Shown here: positions 50,601-60,682 of the stretch, in pieces
How the letters are laid out: every line of letters starts with the position of its first letter
Position numbering within the stretch: position 1 is the first letter of the stretch
Assembly: GCF_901000735.1 (NCBI RefSeq)
Contig: NC_081550.1
Coordinates: 9,504,716-9,568,715 of the forward strand
Source of the DNA: Corylus avellana
Taxonomy: Eukaryota > Streptophyta > Magnoliopsida > Fagales > Betulaceae
Reading direction: 5' to 3'
Length of the DNA stretch: 64,000 bases
Notes under the pieces: model-generated
Seen by the model: the letters and a program-made list of their open reading frames with translations, nothing else
The model's database searches: none
Told to the model about the DNA's origin: nothing
Translations under genes and position numbers: made by a program

Positions 50601-50834
50601 TATGAAAAGAGGACTCACATCAAGCCAAGTGAGGACAAAAGCAATTCTAAGAAAAGAAAATTCTTCATCACTTGACCTAAGTGATTTCAATTTATTCATA
50701 ACCACTACAGCTCTGCAACCTGATAATAGTGAACAAGCAGAACTAAAAAGATTGGCACTTACCTGCATATGAATTAAGCCGGTCCAAATGAAGTATATGC
50801 AACCACTTGGGAATGTCAATATTTAAATGTATTC
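45722..50834 (-). CDS. Membralin-like membrane protein, five internal exons
   Basis: Five minus-strand exons join in phase with GT/AG borders: 50763-50834 (IHLNIDIPKWLHILHLDRLN), 47368-47429 (VQWLENRSKAFEPTYIYTME), 47151-47245 (GYFLLPEGAKSRHNIR ... ARHSCFGN), 46512-46591 (WQQLLINRIVGYDTILMNSL) and 45722-45805 (GYLYNYQTKEFYNLSYAQVP ... EGPARFG). The order and wording agree with what I remember of plant membralin (TMEM259 family, multi-pass ER membrane protein; the animal protein acts in ER-associated degradation). These exons are the lumenal N-terminal half; the first exons and the transmembrane C-terminal half are missing. The gene sits within what would be an SE intron, which is suspicious (see findings). 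The name is from memory; a BLASTP search would settle it. Confidence 0.68.
47542..47729. repeat. T run and (AT)n/(AC)n microsatellite in membralin intron
   Basis: A T run at about 47562-47584, (AT)n at about 47654-47681 and (AC)n to about 47698. The last 9 bases (47721-47729, atgattttt) are the left TSD of the next element. Confidence 0.8.
47730..48195. mobile_element. Mutator-type MITE, 466 bp, 9-bp TSD
   Basis: Starts GGGAAAAGTCCACATACACT and ends ...AGACTTTTCCC; the right end complement reads GGGAAAAGTCTACATACCCT. Long TIRs extend inward over about 90 bp (acaatgtctc..., caattgagacaatgtc). The flanks atgattttt (47721-47729) and atgattctt (48196-48204) form a 9-bp TSD with one mismatch, typical of Mutator-like elements. 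Non-coding. It lies between the two rightmost membralin exons. Confidence 0.8.
48205..50762. other. Membralin large intron, right part
   Basis: A/T-rich sequence with A runs (about 48821-48849), two similar stretches (about 49260-49390 and 49540-49640: aagaagaaaaa...acataaa...ccatctctctac) and no recognised exon. Confidence 0.4.
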
Positions 50835-51218
50835 CTGCAAGATTCTACAATTAAAAAGTAAAATTCAGCAAAGAGAGATTAGGCCTTGATACAAGAAATC
50901 AAGTAATGACCAACTATGGTACAGACTCTAGGTTTCTCCACATAAACCATTTAGAAATTAAAATATTTTCAGAAAACATGGATGGAAAAACATGTGAGAA
51001 AGATAGAGGTGGGCGAGAGTAATTGAGCAAGAAATGCATCAAATACTGAAGGTACCAATCAGTCCTGCTTGCAGACAAGAAGAAAAATTAAAACCCCATC
51101 TGTTAAGAGTTCATCACACTCCAAGAATAGAGTATGCAGGAGAATAATATAGAGCATGTATTGAAAATCAAATAAAGACAAGAATTAAGAAAAAATAAAT
51201 AAATAAATTTAATAAGAT

Positions 51219-51318
51219 NNNNNNNNNNNNNNNNNNNNNNNNNNNNNNNNNNNNNNNNNNNNNNNNNNNNNNNNNNNNNNNNNNNNNNNNNNNNNNNNNN
51301 NNNNNNNNNNNNNNNNNN
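51219..51318. other. Assembly gap, 100 N
   Basis: Exactly 100 N. Contig D then restarts at the equivalent of 38098. Confidence 0.99.
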
Positions 51319-51935
51319 AAACATCAAATAAACAAAGAAAAGAATAGAGCCCAAGTTTCTTTCTTTTCTTTTTTTTTGGTTCAAAAACCATGGGAACAGC
51401 AAAAATAAAGAGATGGTTAAGGGACACAAAAATGTAATCTATGATGCCCATCTGACATTAAATACAACAGAAATTCATAGGTATTACCTGTTTTTGTATT
51501 TTATTATGCTGGGGTAAGGCCTATGTACATTTATGTGACTTCTAGACAGCTAAATGAATCTTCTACTTAAACAAATACAAACTGACACAAATACACACAC
51601 ACACACATATATATATATAGATGGGTAGATAGATAACTAGTTGTTCCCAAAGCTTATTTACAAACCAATATACATAGCCATTTCCAATATCAAGAACCAA
51701 AAGCACTGGCTGCACATGCGAATGCCAATTCTGGAAGTCATGACATCTAACAGCCTCTAGTAATGTCACAGGTTTGACAGGCTCTAGAAATTATCTTCTC
51801 TACTTTTCTCTTGGTAAAATATATCAAACCTAATTTCCAATTCGACTAATTCTGGTATACAGCTCTTATCAAGCACGTCAATGATGTAATAACTCCTTCT
51901 TCAACATGTTCTAAATTTCTTCTTCTCCAGGTTTA

Positions 51936-52790
51936 GCAATTATTTTTAATAAGTAATAATTTATTGGAAAGAAATCAAGCAAAGTCCTCGTACACGAAAT
52001 GCATACAAGAGAGACATTCACGCTATAGGAGTTTAAAATCTAAAAAGTCAATAAGATCTAAAGATTCAAAGAGGAAAAAGAAAGACTACACTCTACAGCC
52101 CAATCTAAGAGGAATCTCAGAAAAGAGAAATTTAAAGAAAGCATAGGGGTCTCGCAGTCCTCAAAGTGGTATCGAATCCTTTCTCTCCAAATGTTCCACA
52201 TTAAGAACAAAAGAATAGCTTTCCAAATAGCCTCTTGGGAATGTCCACGCCCTTGATTCGTCCAACAATGTAGCAGCTCTAGGATGCTGCTAGGCATAGT
52301 CCACAAAATTCCAAATAAGTTGAGAACCATGTACCAAAGATCATTAGTGTACTCATAATGGATGAGGAGGTTATTCACGAGCCCTAAAATCGGGAATTCC
52401 TGGTGTTTTGTGCAAGCTGGACTTGGAAGCAGCTATAGGAGTTTAAAATCTAAAAAGTCAATAAGATCTAAAGATTCAAAGAGGAAAAAGAAAGACTACA
52501 CTCTACAGCCCAATCTAAGAGGAATCTCAGAAAAGAGAAATTTAAAGAAAGCATAGGGGTCTCGCAGTCCTCAAAGTGGTATCGAATCCTTTCTCTCCAA
52601 ATGTTCCACATTAAGAACAAAAGAATAGCTTTCCAAATAGCCTCTTGAATGTCCACGCCCTTGATTAGATCCAACAATGTAGCAGCTCTAGGATGCTGCT
52701 AGGCATAACCACAAAATTCCAAATAAGTTGAGAACCATGCCAAAGATCATTAGTGTACTCATAATGGATGAGGAGGTTATTCACGAGCCC
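51936..52790 (-). mobile_element. LINE 3' fragment (minus) in two tandem units, contig D
   Basis: LLFLMWNIWRERIRYHFEDC is encoded at 52058-52378 and again at 52468-52677, the latter shortened by a frameshift. See the contig C copy. Confidence 0.73.
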
Positions 52791-52799
52791 TAAAATCAG

Positions 52800-53670
52800 G
52801 AATTCCTGGTGTTTTGTGCAAGCTGGACTTGGAAAAAGCCTACAACTATGTCAATTGGGGTTTCTCTCCTACCTTATGGGGCCTTGGCTTTGGTTCAAAA
52901 TGGAGGAAATGGATTTCTGCCTATATCTCCACAGCCCAATTCTCTATATTAATTAATGGTAGTTTGCATGGTTTCTTTGCTAGTGCTAGGGAACCTGCTT
53001 TCGCCCCTTCTATTTGTGATTGTCATGGAAAATCTTAGTAGGATGCTGTCTAGAGCTATGGCTAGGGTGTTATTTATCTAGTTTTAGGGTCAACCTCCAA
53101 AACGCAGCCTCTTTGGAAATCACCCATCTTCTTTTTGTGGATGACACCCTTCTTATGTGTGATGTAGATCAAGGTCTGATCCTTAATCTGGAACATATTC
53201 TCTTGGTTTTTTTAGGATATTTCATGTTTGAAGGTCAATCTTCAAAAATCAAAATTAGTTGCGGTGGGGGAGTTGCAGCATCAGGAAGAGTTCGCTGACA
53301 TTCTGAATTGTATATCTTCTCTACCATTTCAATATCTAGGACTTTCTTTGGGCACTTCATTTAAGTCAAAAGCTATTTGAGATGAGGTGGTTGAGAAAAT
53401 GGAAAGAAGATTGGCTAGTTGGAAGAAGATCTATTTGTCTTGAGGTGGTCGTCTAACCCTTATCAAGAGCACGTTATCCAGTCTATCTACGTACTTCTTG
53501 TCCCTTTTCCCTTTACCAGTTGGTATAGCTACAAAATTGGAGTGTCTTCAAAGGGAATTTCTTTAGGATGGAATAGGTGGTGAACCTAAGGTTCATCTAG
53601 TGAACTAGAAGACTATGCTCCATAATTCCTAGAGGAGAGGGTTGGGTGTGAAAAAAAACTAATGCTATTT
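52800..53670 (+). mobile_element. Older LINE RT part, contig D
   Basis: Equivalent of 39586-40454, including LLFVDDTLLMCD. It ends at the 14-bp target 53671-53684. Confidence 0.8.
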
Positions 53671-53684
53671 AATAGAGCTTTAAA

Positions 53685-56600
53685 AGACTGAGGGTTAGAA
53701 GTCTTCTTAGAAATTGGAAGGTGGATATAGTGTGCTTCCAGGAGACTAAGGTGGATTTTATTTCTTATCACTTTGTGAGGAGTTTGTGGGGATGTTCTTA
53801 TGTGGAGTGGTGCTATGTTCCGTATAGAGGGGCCTCGGGAGGAATTCTGGTTATGTGGGATATAAGGGTTGTTACGAAGGTTGAGGTTGCTTTGGGCAGG
53901 TTTGTGGCAGCTGTTTCCTTTAGGAATGTTGATGATGGGTTTGTGTGGGCTTTTGGGGGGGTGTATGGTCCAAACAAAGACAACATTAGGCGTTATCTTT
54001 GGGAGGAACTGGTGGGCCTTATGAGTTGGTGGGACATGCCTTGGTGTATTGGAGGGGACTTTAATGTTACTCTTCTCCCTAGTGAAAGGTCGAGGGGACT
54101 TCATTCTCGCCCCGCTATGAGGGAATTTGCAGATTTCATTGCGGAGCAGGGTCTTATGGATCTTCCTTTAGCTGGGGGGGTTTCTACTTGGTCTAATAAT
54201 CACTCTTGGTCAAGGCTAGATCGATTCCTAGTCTCTACTGATTGGGAAGTTCATTACCCAGGTGTGCGACAAAAAAGGATGCTTCGTGTTTGTTCGGATC
54301 ATGCTCCTATTGTTCTTGATTGTAACTGTTTTTTGGGCGGCAAGAGACCATTCAAGTTTGAAAATATGTGGCTTAAAGCGGAGGGGTTTGTGGACAAAGT
54401 TAGAAGCTGGTGGGGTTCTTATCATTTCCTTGGTACTCCAAGTTTTATTTTGGCAAAAAAGATGCGAGCTCTCAAGGAGGATATTAAGAGATGGAATAAT
54501 CAGGTTTTTGGCAATGTGGAAGGGCACATCAAGGCTCGGATGGAGGATTTAAAGATTCTTGATAGGGTGGAGGAAGAGGGAGGTTTATCCTCTGAAGATA
54601 TTGAGAGGAAGGAGTCACTAATAAGAGAATTGGAGACCTTACTGTTACAAGAAGAAATTAGTTGGAGGCAAAAATCTAGGGTCCGGTGGTTGAAAGAGGG
54701 AGATAAATGTACGAAATTTTTTCATCGGATGGCCAATGCAAATCGAAGACATAATACTATAGAGACGTTGATTGTGGATGGCTCAACCACTTCAGATCAA
54801 GAGGTTATTAGTGACCATGTTACCCATTTCTACGAGGCCCTCTTCAAAGAGAGTCTCACTTGGAGACCGAGGCTAGATGACCTTGATTTTGACATGTTGG
54901 ATGTTGGGGAGGCCACTAGGTTGGAGGCCCCGTTTGAGGAAAGGGAGGTATGGGAGGTGGTGAAAGGGATGGATAGGGACAAGGCTCCAGGTCCGGACGG
55001 CTTCTCTATGGCTTTCTTCCAGGATTGTTGGGATGTGATCAAGGGGGACATTATGGCGGTCTTTGCGGAGTTTCATGATCGAGGTAAATTTGAAAAGAGT
55101 CTAAATGCCACTTTCATCTCTCTTATTCCGAAGTCTCATGGAGCTAATGTTATTAAGGATTTTCGTCCGATTAGCCTTGTGGGAGGGACATACAAGATTA
55201 TTGCCAAGGTCTTGGCTAATAGAATGAAGAGAGTAATGAACAGGGTTATCTCTAAACCCCAGAATGCTTTTGTTAAAGGCAGGCAAATACTGGACTCAGT
55301 TCTCATCGCCAATGAGTGTCTGGATAGTCGTATCAGATCAGGGGAACCCGGCTTATTGTGCAAATTGGACATGGAAAAGGCCTATGATCATATGAATTGG
55401 AAGTTCCTCCTTTATCTTCTGAGAAGGTGCGGTTTTGGAGATAAATGGTGCTCCTGGATCGAGCATTGCATTTCGTCTGTGAGATTCTCGGTCTTGATTA
55501 ATGGATCTCCTTCCGGATTCTTTGATAGTTCACGTGGAGTGAGGCAAGGCGACCCTCTTTCTCCATTCCTATTTGTTTTGGTCATGGAGGCCTTCAGCAG
55601 GTTGATTGATGCCTCGATAGATAGGGGTCTCATTTCTGGGTTTTCTGTGGGGGCTAGAGAAGCGGATCAGGTAATCGTCTCTCATCTCCTCTTTGCTGAT
55701 GATACTCTGGTTTTTTGTGGGGCAGACCCTACTCAAGTAAGAAATATTGGTGCCTTACTTGTATGCTTTGAAGCTGTCTCTGGGTTAAAGGTGAACTTGG
55801 CCAAATCCGTTCTGGTCCCTGTAGGCACTACGGAAAATGCGGACATGTTGGCTGGTATTTTGGGATGTGGTACAGCTACTACGCCGTTAAAGTATTTGGG
55901 TCTCCCTCTGGGGGCCTCGTTCAAGGTCAAGACCATTTGGGAGGATGTGTTGGAGAAATATGTCAGAAGGTTGGCCTCTTGGAAACGATTGTATTTATCT
56001 AAGGGGGGGAGGATCACTCTCATTAAGAGCACCTTATCCAATCTCCCCACCTACTTTCTGCCTTTGTTTCCTATTCCGGCATCAGTGGTGAAGCGCATTG
56101 AGAAGATTCAACGTGATTTCTTATGGGGTGGGATTGATGAAGAGTTTAAGTTTCATCTGGTCAGTTGGGATAAGGTTTGTTCTCCGATCACTGAGGGAGG
56201 TTTAGGCATTCGGAATTTGCGTTTGATGAATCAAGCTTTATTGGGAAAATGGTTGTGGAGATTTGCTCATGAGAAAGAGGCTTGGTGGAGAAAGATCCTA
56301 GTGGCAAAGTATGGTGTGGCTTGGGGTGGTTGGTGCTCCAGGGTTCCCAGAGGATCGCATGGGGTAGGGTTATGGAAGCACATTTGTAGGGGGTGGAGGT
56401 CGTTCCAAGGCCACATTAGATTTGTCCCAGGTCTTGGGTCCAATATCAGTTTTTGGGAGGATATCTGGTGCGGTGACATGCCTTTCAAGGAGGTTTTTCC
56501 GGGACTTTTCAGTATTGCCGCTAATAAGGATGCGTCTATTGCAGACAATAGGGAATGCTCAAATGGCTCTGTTCAGTGGAATATTTCCTTCACTCGCAGG

Positions 56601-57350
56601 GTACATGATTGGGAAGTGGAGGTTTTGGCCTCTTTTTATTCGCTATTGTATTCGCACCCATTTGGTGGGGAAGGGGAGGATAGAATAAGTTGGATTTCTT
56701 CTCGGAAAGGTAATTTCGAAGTAAGATCTTATTATAGGATCCTTGCACCTAAAGATCCCACTCCTTTCCCTTGGAAAAGCATTTGGCGCACCAAGGCTCC
56801 TTCGAAAGTGGCTTTTTTTGCTTGGACGACCGCGCTTGGAAAGATTCTTACTTTGGACAATGTTCGGAAGAGAGGTATTGTGGTGATAAATCGTTGTTGC
56901 ATGTGTGAATCAGATGGGGAGTCTGTTGATCACCTCTTTCTACACTGTGGGGTGGCGCGTACCTTATGGAACGCCATTTTCATTCGGTTTGGTTTGTGTT
57001 GGGTTATGCCGGGTAACGTTAAGGAGATGTTCGATTCTTGGTGGACGGGTGGTAAAACTAGCAGCGCCGTCGTGTGGAAGATGGTACCGCTTTGCCTCAT
57101 GTGGTGCATTTGGAACGAGAGAAATGCAAGAAGTTTTGAAGACTTGGCTAGGAATTTAGAGGACCTTATGCATTTTTTCTTGTACACTCTCTTTACTTGG
57201 ACTGCTGGTTGGCTTGCGCCTATAGTAATCAGCTTCCAAGATTTTCTTTTTATGTTCTCTTCTTCTTAGTCGCTCTCTTGTATACTCCCGGTGTACTAGG
57301 GTTGTGCCCCTCTGCGCCTTTGATATATATATCTTTATTTATCAAAAAAA
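53685..57350 (+). mobile_element. Nested 5'-truncated LINE in contig D, ORF2 open
   Basis: Complete insertion unit: 5' truncation inside the endonuclease domain, ORF2 to 57269, 3' UTR with the conserved tail (57272-57340) and a short A run before the right TSD. These are the marks of target-primed reverse transcription. It lies in sense with the older LINE and antisense to SE. Confidence 0.92.
53721..57269 (+). CDS. LINE ORF2 polyprotein (EN-RT-zf-RVT), N-terminally truncated
   Basis: About 1,182 codons without a stop. The first codon is GTG inside the endonuclease fold, so there is no authentic start. The endonuclease shows [14 protein letters not shown] (about 54051) and SDHAPIVL (about 54295). 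The reverse transcriptase shows [38 protein letters not shown] and the catalytic [11 protein letters not shown] (about 55686-55718). The C-terminal zf-RVT region has CCMCESDGESVDHLFLHC (about 56895-56948) and MWCIWNERNA. Catalytic motifs look intact, so the insertion is probably young, but with no promoter, ORF1 or endonuclease N-terminus it cannot move on its own. Confidence 0.9.
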   Translation: MDIVCFQETKVDFISYHFVRSLWGCSYVEWCYVPYRGASGGILVMWDIRVVTKVEVALGRFVAAVSFRNVDDGFVWAFGGVYGPNKDNIRRYLWEELVGLMSWWDMPWCIGGDFNVTLLPSERSRGLHSRPAMREFADFIAEQGLMDLPLAGGVSTWSNNHSWSRLDRFLVSTDWEVHYPGVRQKRMLRVCSDHAPIVLDCNCFLGGKRPFKFENMWLKAEGFVDKVRSWWGSYHFLGTPSFILAKKMRALKEDIKRWNNQVFGNVEGHIKARMEDLKILDRVEEEGGLSSEDIERKESLIRELETLLLQEEISWRQKSRVRWLKEGDKCTKFFHRMANANRRHNTIETLIVDGSTTSDQEVISDHVTHFYEALFKESLTWRPRLDDLDFDMLDVGEATRLEAPFEEREVWEVVKGMDRDKAPGPDGFSMAFFQDCWDVIKGDIMAVFAEFHDRGKFEKSLNATFISLIPKSHGANVIKDFRPISLVGGTYKIIAKVLANRMKRVMNRVISKPQNAFVKGRQILDSVLIANECLDSRIRSGEPGLLCKLDMEKAYDHMNWKFLLYLLRRCGFGDKWCSWIEHCISSVRFSVLINGSPSGFFDSSRGVRQGDPLSPFLFVLVMEAFSRLIDASIDRGLISGFSVGAREADQVIVSHLLFADDTLVFCGADPTQVRNIGALLVCFEAVSGLKVNLAKSVLVPVGTTENADMLAGILGCGTATTPLKYLGLPLGASFKVKTIWEDVLEKYVRRLASWKRLYLSKGGRITLIKSTLSNLPTYFLPLFPIPASVVKRIEKIQRDFLWGGIDEEFKFHLVSWDKVCSPITEGGLGIRNLRLMNQALLGKWLWRFAHEKEAWWRKILVAKYGVAWGGWCSRVPRGSHGVGLWKHICRGWRSFQGHIRFVPGLGSNISFWEDIWCGDMPFKEVFPGLFSIAANKDASIADNRECSNGSVQWNISFTRRVHDWEVEVLASFYSLLYSHPFGGEGEDRISWISSRKGNFEVRSYYRILAPKDPTPFPWKSIWRTKAPSKVAFFAWTTALGKILTLDNVRKRGIVVINRCCMCESDGESVDHLFLHCGVARTLWNAIFIRFGLCWVMPGNVKEMFDSWWTGGKTSSAVVWKMVPLCLMWCIWNERNARSFEDLARNLEDLMHFFLYTLFTWTAGWLAPIVISFQDFLFMFSSS

Positions 57351-57838
57351 AATAGAGCTTTAAAGGGGCAATGACTTTGGAGATTCATGCAAGAAGAGAA
57401 TTTCCTATGGAGACAAGTGATTGTTGAAAAGTATGGGATGTAGAGAGGGGGGCTGGCATTCAAAGGAAACTCGAGAGGCATATGGGGTGGGCCTTTGGAG
57501 GAATATTAGGAATGGATGGGCAAATTCTCCACCTTGGACTCCTACAAAGTTGAGGATGGCTCTTGCATTCGCTTTTGGCATGATGTTTGGTGTGGAGAAG
57601 CGGCTCAAGTCCTCATTCCCAAAACTCTATTATATAGGTTCTGACAAAAAGGCCTTAGTGTCGGATTAGTTCAACCCCTCTAGTACATATATCCATTGGA
57701 ATCTGAGTTTCTTCAGGGTAGTCCAGGATTGGGACTAGGGGTCCTTTGTCGTATTCCTTGGCCTTTTGTATTCCTCGAAAACCCATTCAGGGAGCAAATA
57801 GAATGTTGCGGACCCAGCATGCAATCACGGCTTTGAAG
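57351..57838 (+). mobile_element. Older LINE, resumed part right of the nested insertion
   Basis: After the TSD the older LINE continues where it stopped at 53670: FNRALKG, LWRF, VIVEKYGM, EAYGVGLWRNIRNGW and a degraded domain up to about 57838, with stops. This continuation is absent in contig C. Confidence 0.8.
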
Positions 57839-58780
57839 TGAAAAGCTACAATACCAAGACCAAGCGCTTTCTTCAAATATCGAACAAACGAATTACAACA
57901 TCCCAATGTGGCATTCTAGGAGCTTCCAAAAACTGGCTCACGACAACATCAGCATATGAGATATCTGGTCTGATGATGGTAAGATCGTTCAATTTTCCAA
58001 CTAGTCGTCGGTATCTACCGGGATCATCAACTAACTCTCCCCTCAGCCTTCAAGGGTTTTTTATTTGGGGTCATAGGAACATCAATAAGACGAGCACCCA
58101 AAAGTCTTGTCTTATCGAGTAAATCCAGTACATATTTCCTCTGAGATTGGTTGAGGCCGATCCGAGATCTAGCTACTTCAGTGCCTAGAAAATACCTAGG
58201 TTTTCCCAAATCTTTAGTATGGAATTGCTATTGCAAAAACTATTTTACCCTGATAAATGCCCCAGAATCATTCCTAGTAATCAAAATATCGTCCACATAA
58301 ACGAAAAGTAGAATCTGTCTCTTTTTAGTATGTAATGATTTGTCTAACAAGGATGAAGACCAAGCTCCATTACAACCTCCAAAAATTTTCCAAACCATGC
58401 TCTCGGTGATTGTTTTAGACCATATAATGTTTTCTTCAATTTGCATACACTATTCTGTCTATAGACCCATCAGGGTTAAATTTGCCTATATAGATCCATT
58501 TGCAACCAACCATTTGTTTACAAGGAGGTAGGGGCAAAAGTTCCGAAGCTCCATTTTGGTGTAAAGCCTGCATCTCTAATTACATTGCTTTCCTCCAACT
58601 CGGATCAGAGGGTGCATCTGTAACTATTGTTGAGAGTGAACACAAGAGGTTTGATAACTATCAGAGGGTGCATCATGCCTGTCAGTAGTGGAGCTACTCG
58701 CTTGCAGGAGAGGAAGTTTGAGCAATATAATTTGGAACCTCATTTTGTTTTATGTCTCCTTTGGTGTGTTTGAAGGGAGA
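57839..58780 (-). mobile_element. Ty1/copia reverse-transcriptase remnant
   Basis: Read on the minus strand: WRKAM..EMQALHQNGASEL, CKWIYIGKFNPDGSIDR (about 58480-58620), CKLKKTLYGLKQSPRAWFGK, the RT catalytic block FVYVDDILITRNDSG (about 58260-58305), then LGKPRYFLGTEVAR and GRYRRLVGKLN (about 58000-58030). Frameshifts and a deletion interrupt it. It borders the older LINE directly, and no LTR is seen. Confidence 0.82.
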
Positions 58781-59036
58781 GGAACTGCTAGAACCTTTGA
58801 CGAAAGTGAACTTCCCTTTTTTAGATCGGAATTGCTTTTTCTGAGATCGCACTTCAAATGGGGAAGATTGGCATGCATTAAGGCCACACCCTGACCTTTT
58901 TAATAAAGTATCTTATTACTTGTGGGGGAAAAATCAATTTCCTAATAGATATTATTAGTTGGTAGTTGGTGCGTATAAATAACCACGTTAATGTTCTACA
59001 TAGCCAAGACAATCACATTCTACTGATAAGCCATAC
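58781..59036 (-). other. SE: SE long intron, D-side end
   Basis: No element identified. The donor of the next SE exon (AAG|gtatgg) is at 59036. Confidence 0.5.
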
Positions 59037-60682
59037 CTTCATGGATTGCTGCATAACAGGTGTTCCACCAGGTGCATCTGCATCACTGTGAATGATAATT
59101 AAAGTAAATGTCACTGCATCTTAAAATCAACATATAAAGGGAAAAAAAAACAAAAAAAAAAATGATGCTAACAGTACATACTTCATGTAATTTCGAAAAT
59201 ACAGCTCTTCACGCACTTTGGAGGTCACTTCCATTATAAGGTCAGGGTGTTTCAGTTTAAGATGCTTGTACACAAACTCAGCAGCATGAAACAGCTTTGT
59301 GCAACCCTTGGCTCCACAACCATACTTCCACCCATACTTTTCGTCCCTAATCTTCCGAACATTAGGATCTAAAACTTCAACAGCAGCACTGTCTATCTTT
59401 TCCTTAGCAGTCATTACTTCCAAGGGGTCTTGACCCCTCATCCTTTCTTGCCAACATGAATCAAGTTTCTTTTCCCACTCAGCCCCATCAATAGTTATGT
59501 CAGAACTCTTCCCCTCCGCTCTCACATGGCGGAAACCCTTAGCTTCACTTGTCTCAACCATTCCATAATAATCTAAGCCATGGATTCGCCAGAGATAAGA
59601 TATAAGCGTATCTAGGAGCTCAATTCCCTCCAAGCCCTTGACAGAGGTTAAACAACGTATAATAATTACTGGACCAGTGGAGCCACCATGAGATTTCTCT
59701 CTATTCACTATGTCATTATCAGAACCACATAAAATATTTTCCTCGATCCCTTTTTCAATATCAAGTTTACGTACAAGAGCCTGCGCTTGTTCAATGTCAA
59801 CTTGGATTCGTCTGGGTTCAGAACTGACTGAGTGGGCCTTAGGACCTGCTGAAAGATCAGTTTCTTTAGCTAACCCCCTACCATGTCGTCTTCTTTTGCC
59901 ACCTAGGTCTACTTCATCCTCAGAATTTGGAGCACTAGTCTGTCCTGATTTATTTGACGATGAGGCATTGACGCCAGGGCCTCTGCATGTTAGGTAAATT
60001 ACTTGTCTGCTATCATAGATAAAAATATTTGATGGCAAGCTTATAAATGCAATATAAGTGGCTGATCTTACAAGTCCAACGTTCCACTTTTCAGATCAAC
60101 CAAAAAATCCTTTGCAGCCTTTCTTGCAAGTTCATTCCTCCTAAAACAAAACACAAACAAAAATAAATTAGTACCTTAGAATAAAAGCCAGAGAAAAGGC
60201 AGTTAACATTTGGTAAATTATACTAGAAATAACACTAATAAATTACTCTGGGCCCAGAACATTTATTCGGCTAGATTACAACTCTATGAATTACATCCTT
60301 TCATTATATATGTACCTTTCTATTACAGTGAGTAGATTCGTCGGGTGATATTTGTCCTTCAACCTACATAGGAAAGAAAATCCCTTAAGAATGATGTAAG
60401 TTAAAAGGAAAGAAATTATGAAAGTGAAAGATAAGAAGTACCAATCCTCATCTTTATGAGCATCAAAAAAAGCTCGTTTTTGAGTTGAAATATACTCCGA
60501 CTTGTATTCTTGATATCTGAATGAAAGGCCAACATCACTCGCTCATTAAAAAACCAGATAGCTCAAGGTCAAACTCTAAAGTAATTTAAGTACTGTGAAT
60601 TACGTACCTGCGCTCAGCTTCAGCTGGCAGTACATCGTCTTCAAGCTCCTGTATGAATTGCTTGTATGACATCAAGCCCTCT
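59037..60682 (-). CDS. SE: SERRATE-like zinc-finger protein, central exons
   Basis: Six minus-strand exons: 60608-60682 (EGLMSYKQFIQELEDDVLP), 60442-60516 (YQEYKSEYISTQKRAFFDAH), 60316-60363 (LKDKYHPTNLLTVIER), 60072-60140 (RNELARKAAKDFLVDLKSGT), 59182-59982 (267 codons) and 59037-59085 (DADAPGGTPVMQQSMK). All phases join (AG|A, TG|G, AG|G, TT|A, AA|T). The large exon carries SGQTSAPNSEDE, ALVRKLDIEKGIEEN, STGPVIIIRCLTSVKGLEG, LSYLWRIHGLDYYG-like text and the ARS2-type C2H2 zinc finger (CGAKGCTKLFHAAEFVYKH). It continues in phase to KDRPLRRR in contig C. With the C exons about 545 aa are present; Arabidopsis SE has about 720, so the Arg-rich N-terminus is missing from the window. Confidence 0.93.

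Larger units (their letters stand above)
51319..54050. repeat. Contig D copy of 38098-40830
   Basis: Same sequence order as in contig C: unique intron sequence, minus-strand LINE end in two ~408-bp units (about 52026-52433 and 52434-52800), older LINE RT, nested LINE start. The second tandem unit differs from C by several indels (for example tcttgaatgtcc for tcttgggaatgtcc). Confidence 0.88.
53671..57364. repeat. 14-bp target-site duplication pair of the nested LINE
   Basis: aatagagctttaaa occurs at 53671-53684 and again at 57351-57364, immediately after the poly(A) tail. Removing the LINE and one copy restores the older LINE reading (FNRALKG). The span given covers both copies and the insertion. 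Confidence 0.9.

Noticed and set aside
53613..54104. 163-codon minus-strand frame (also 40397-40888)
   Set aside because: Shadow of the LINE endonuclease coding sequence; Pro/His/Asn-rich translation without a family resemblance.
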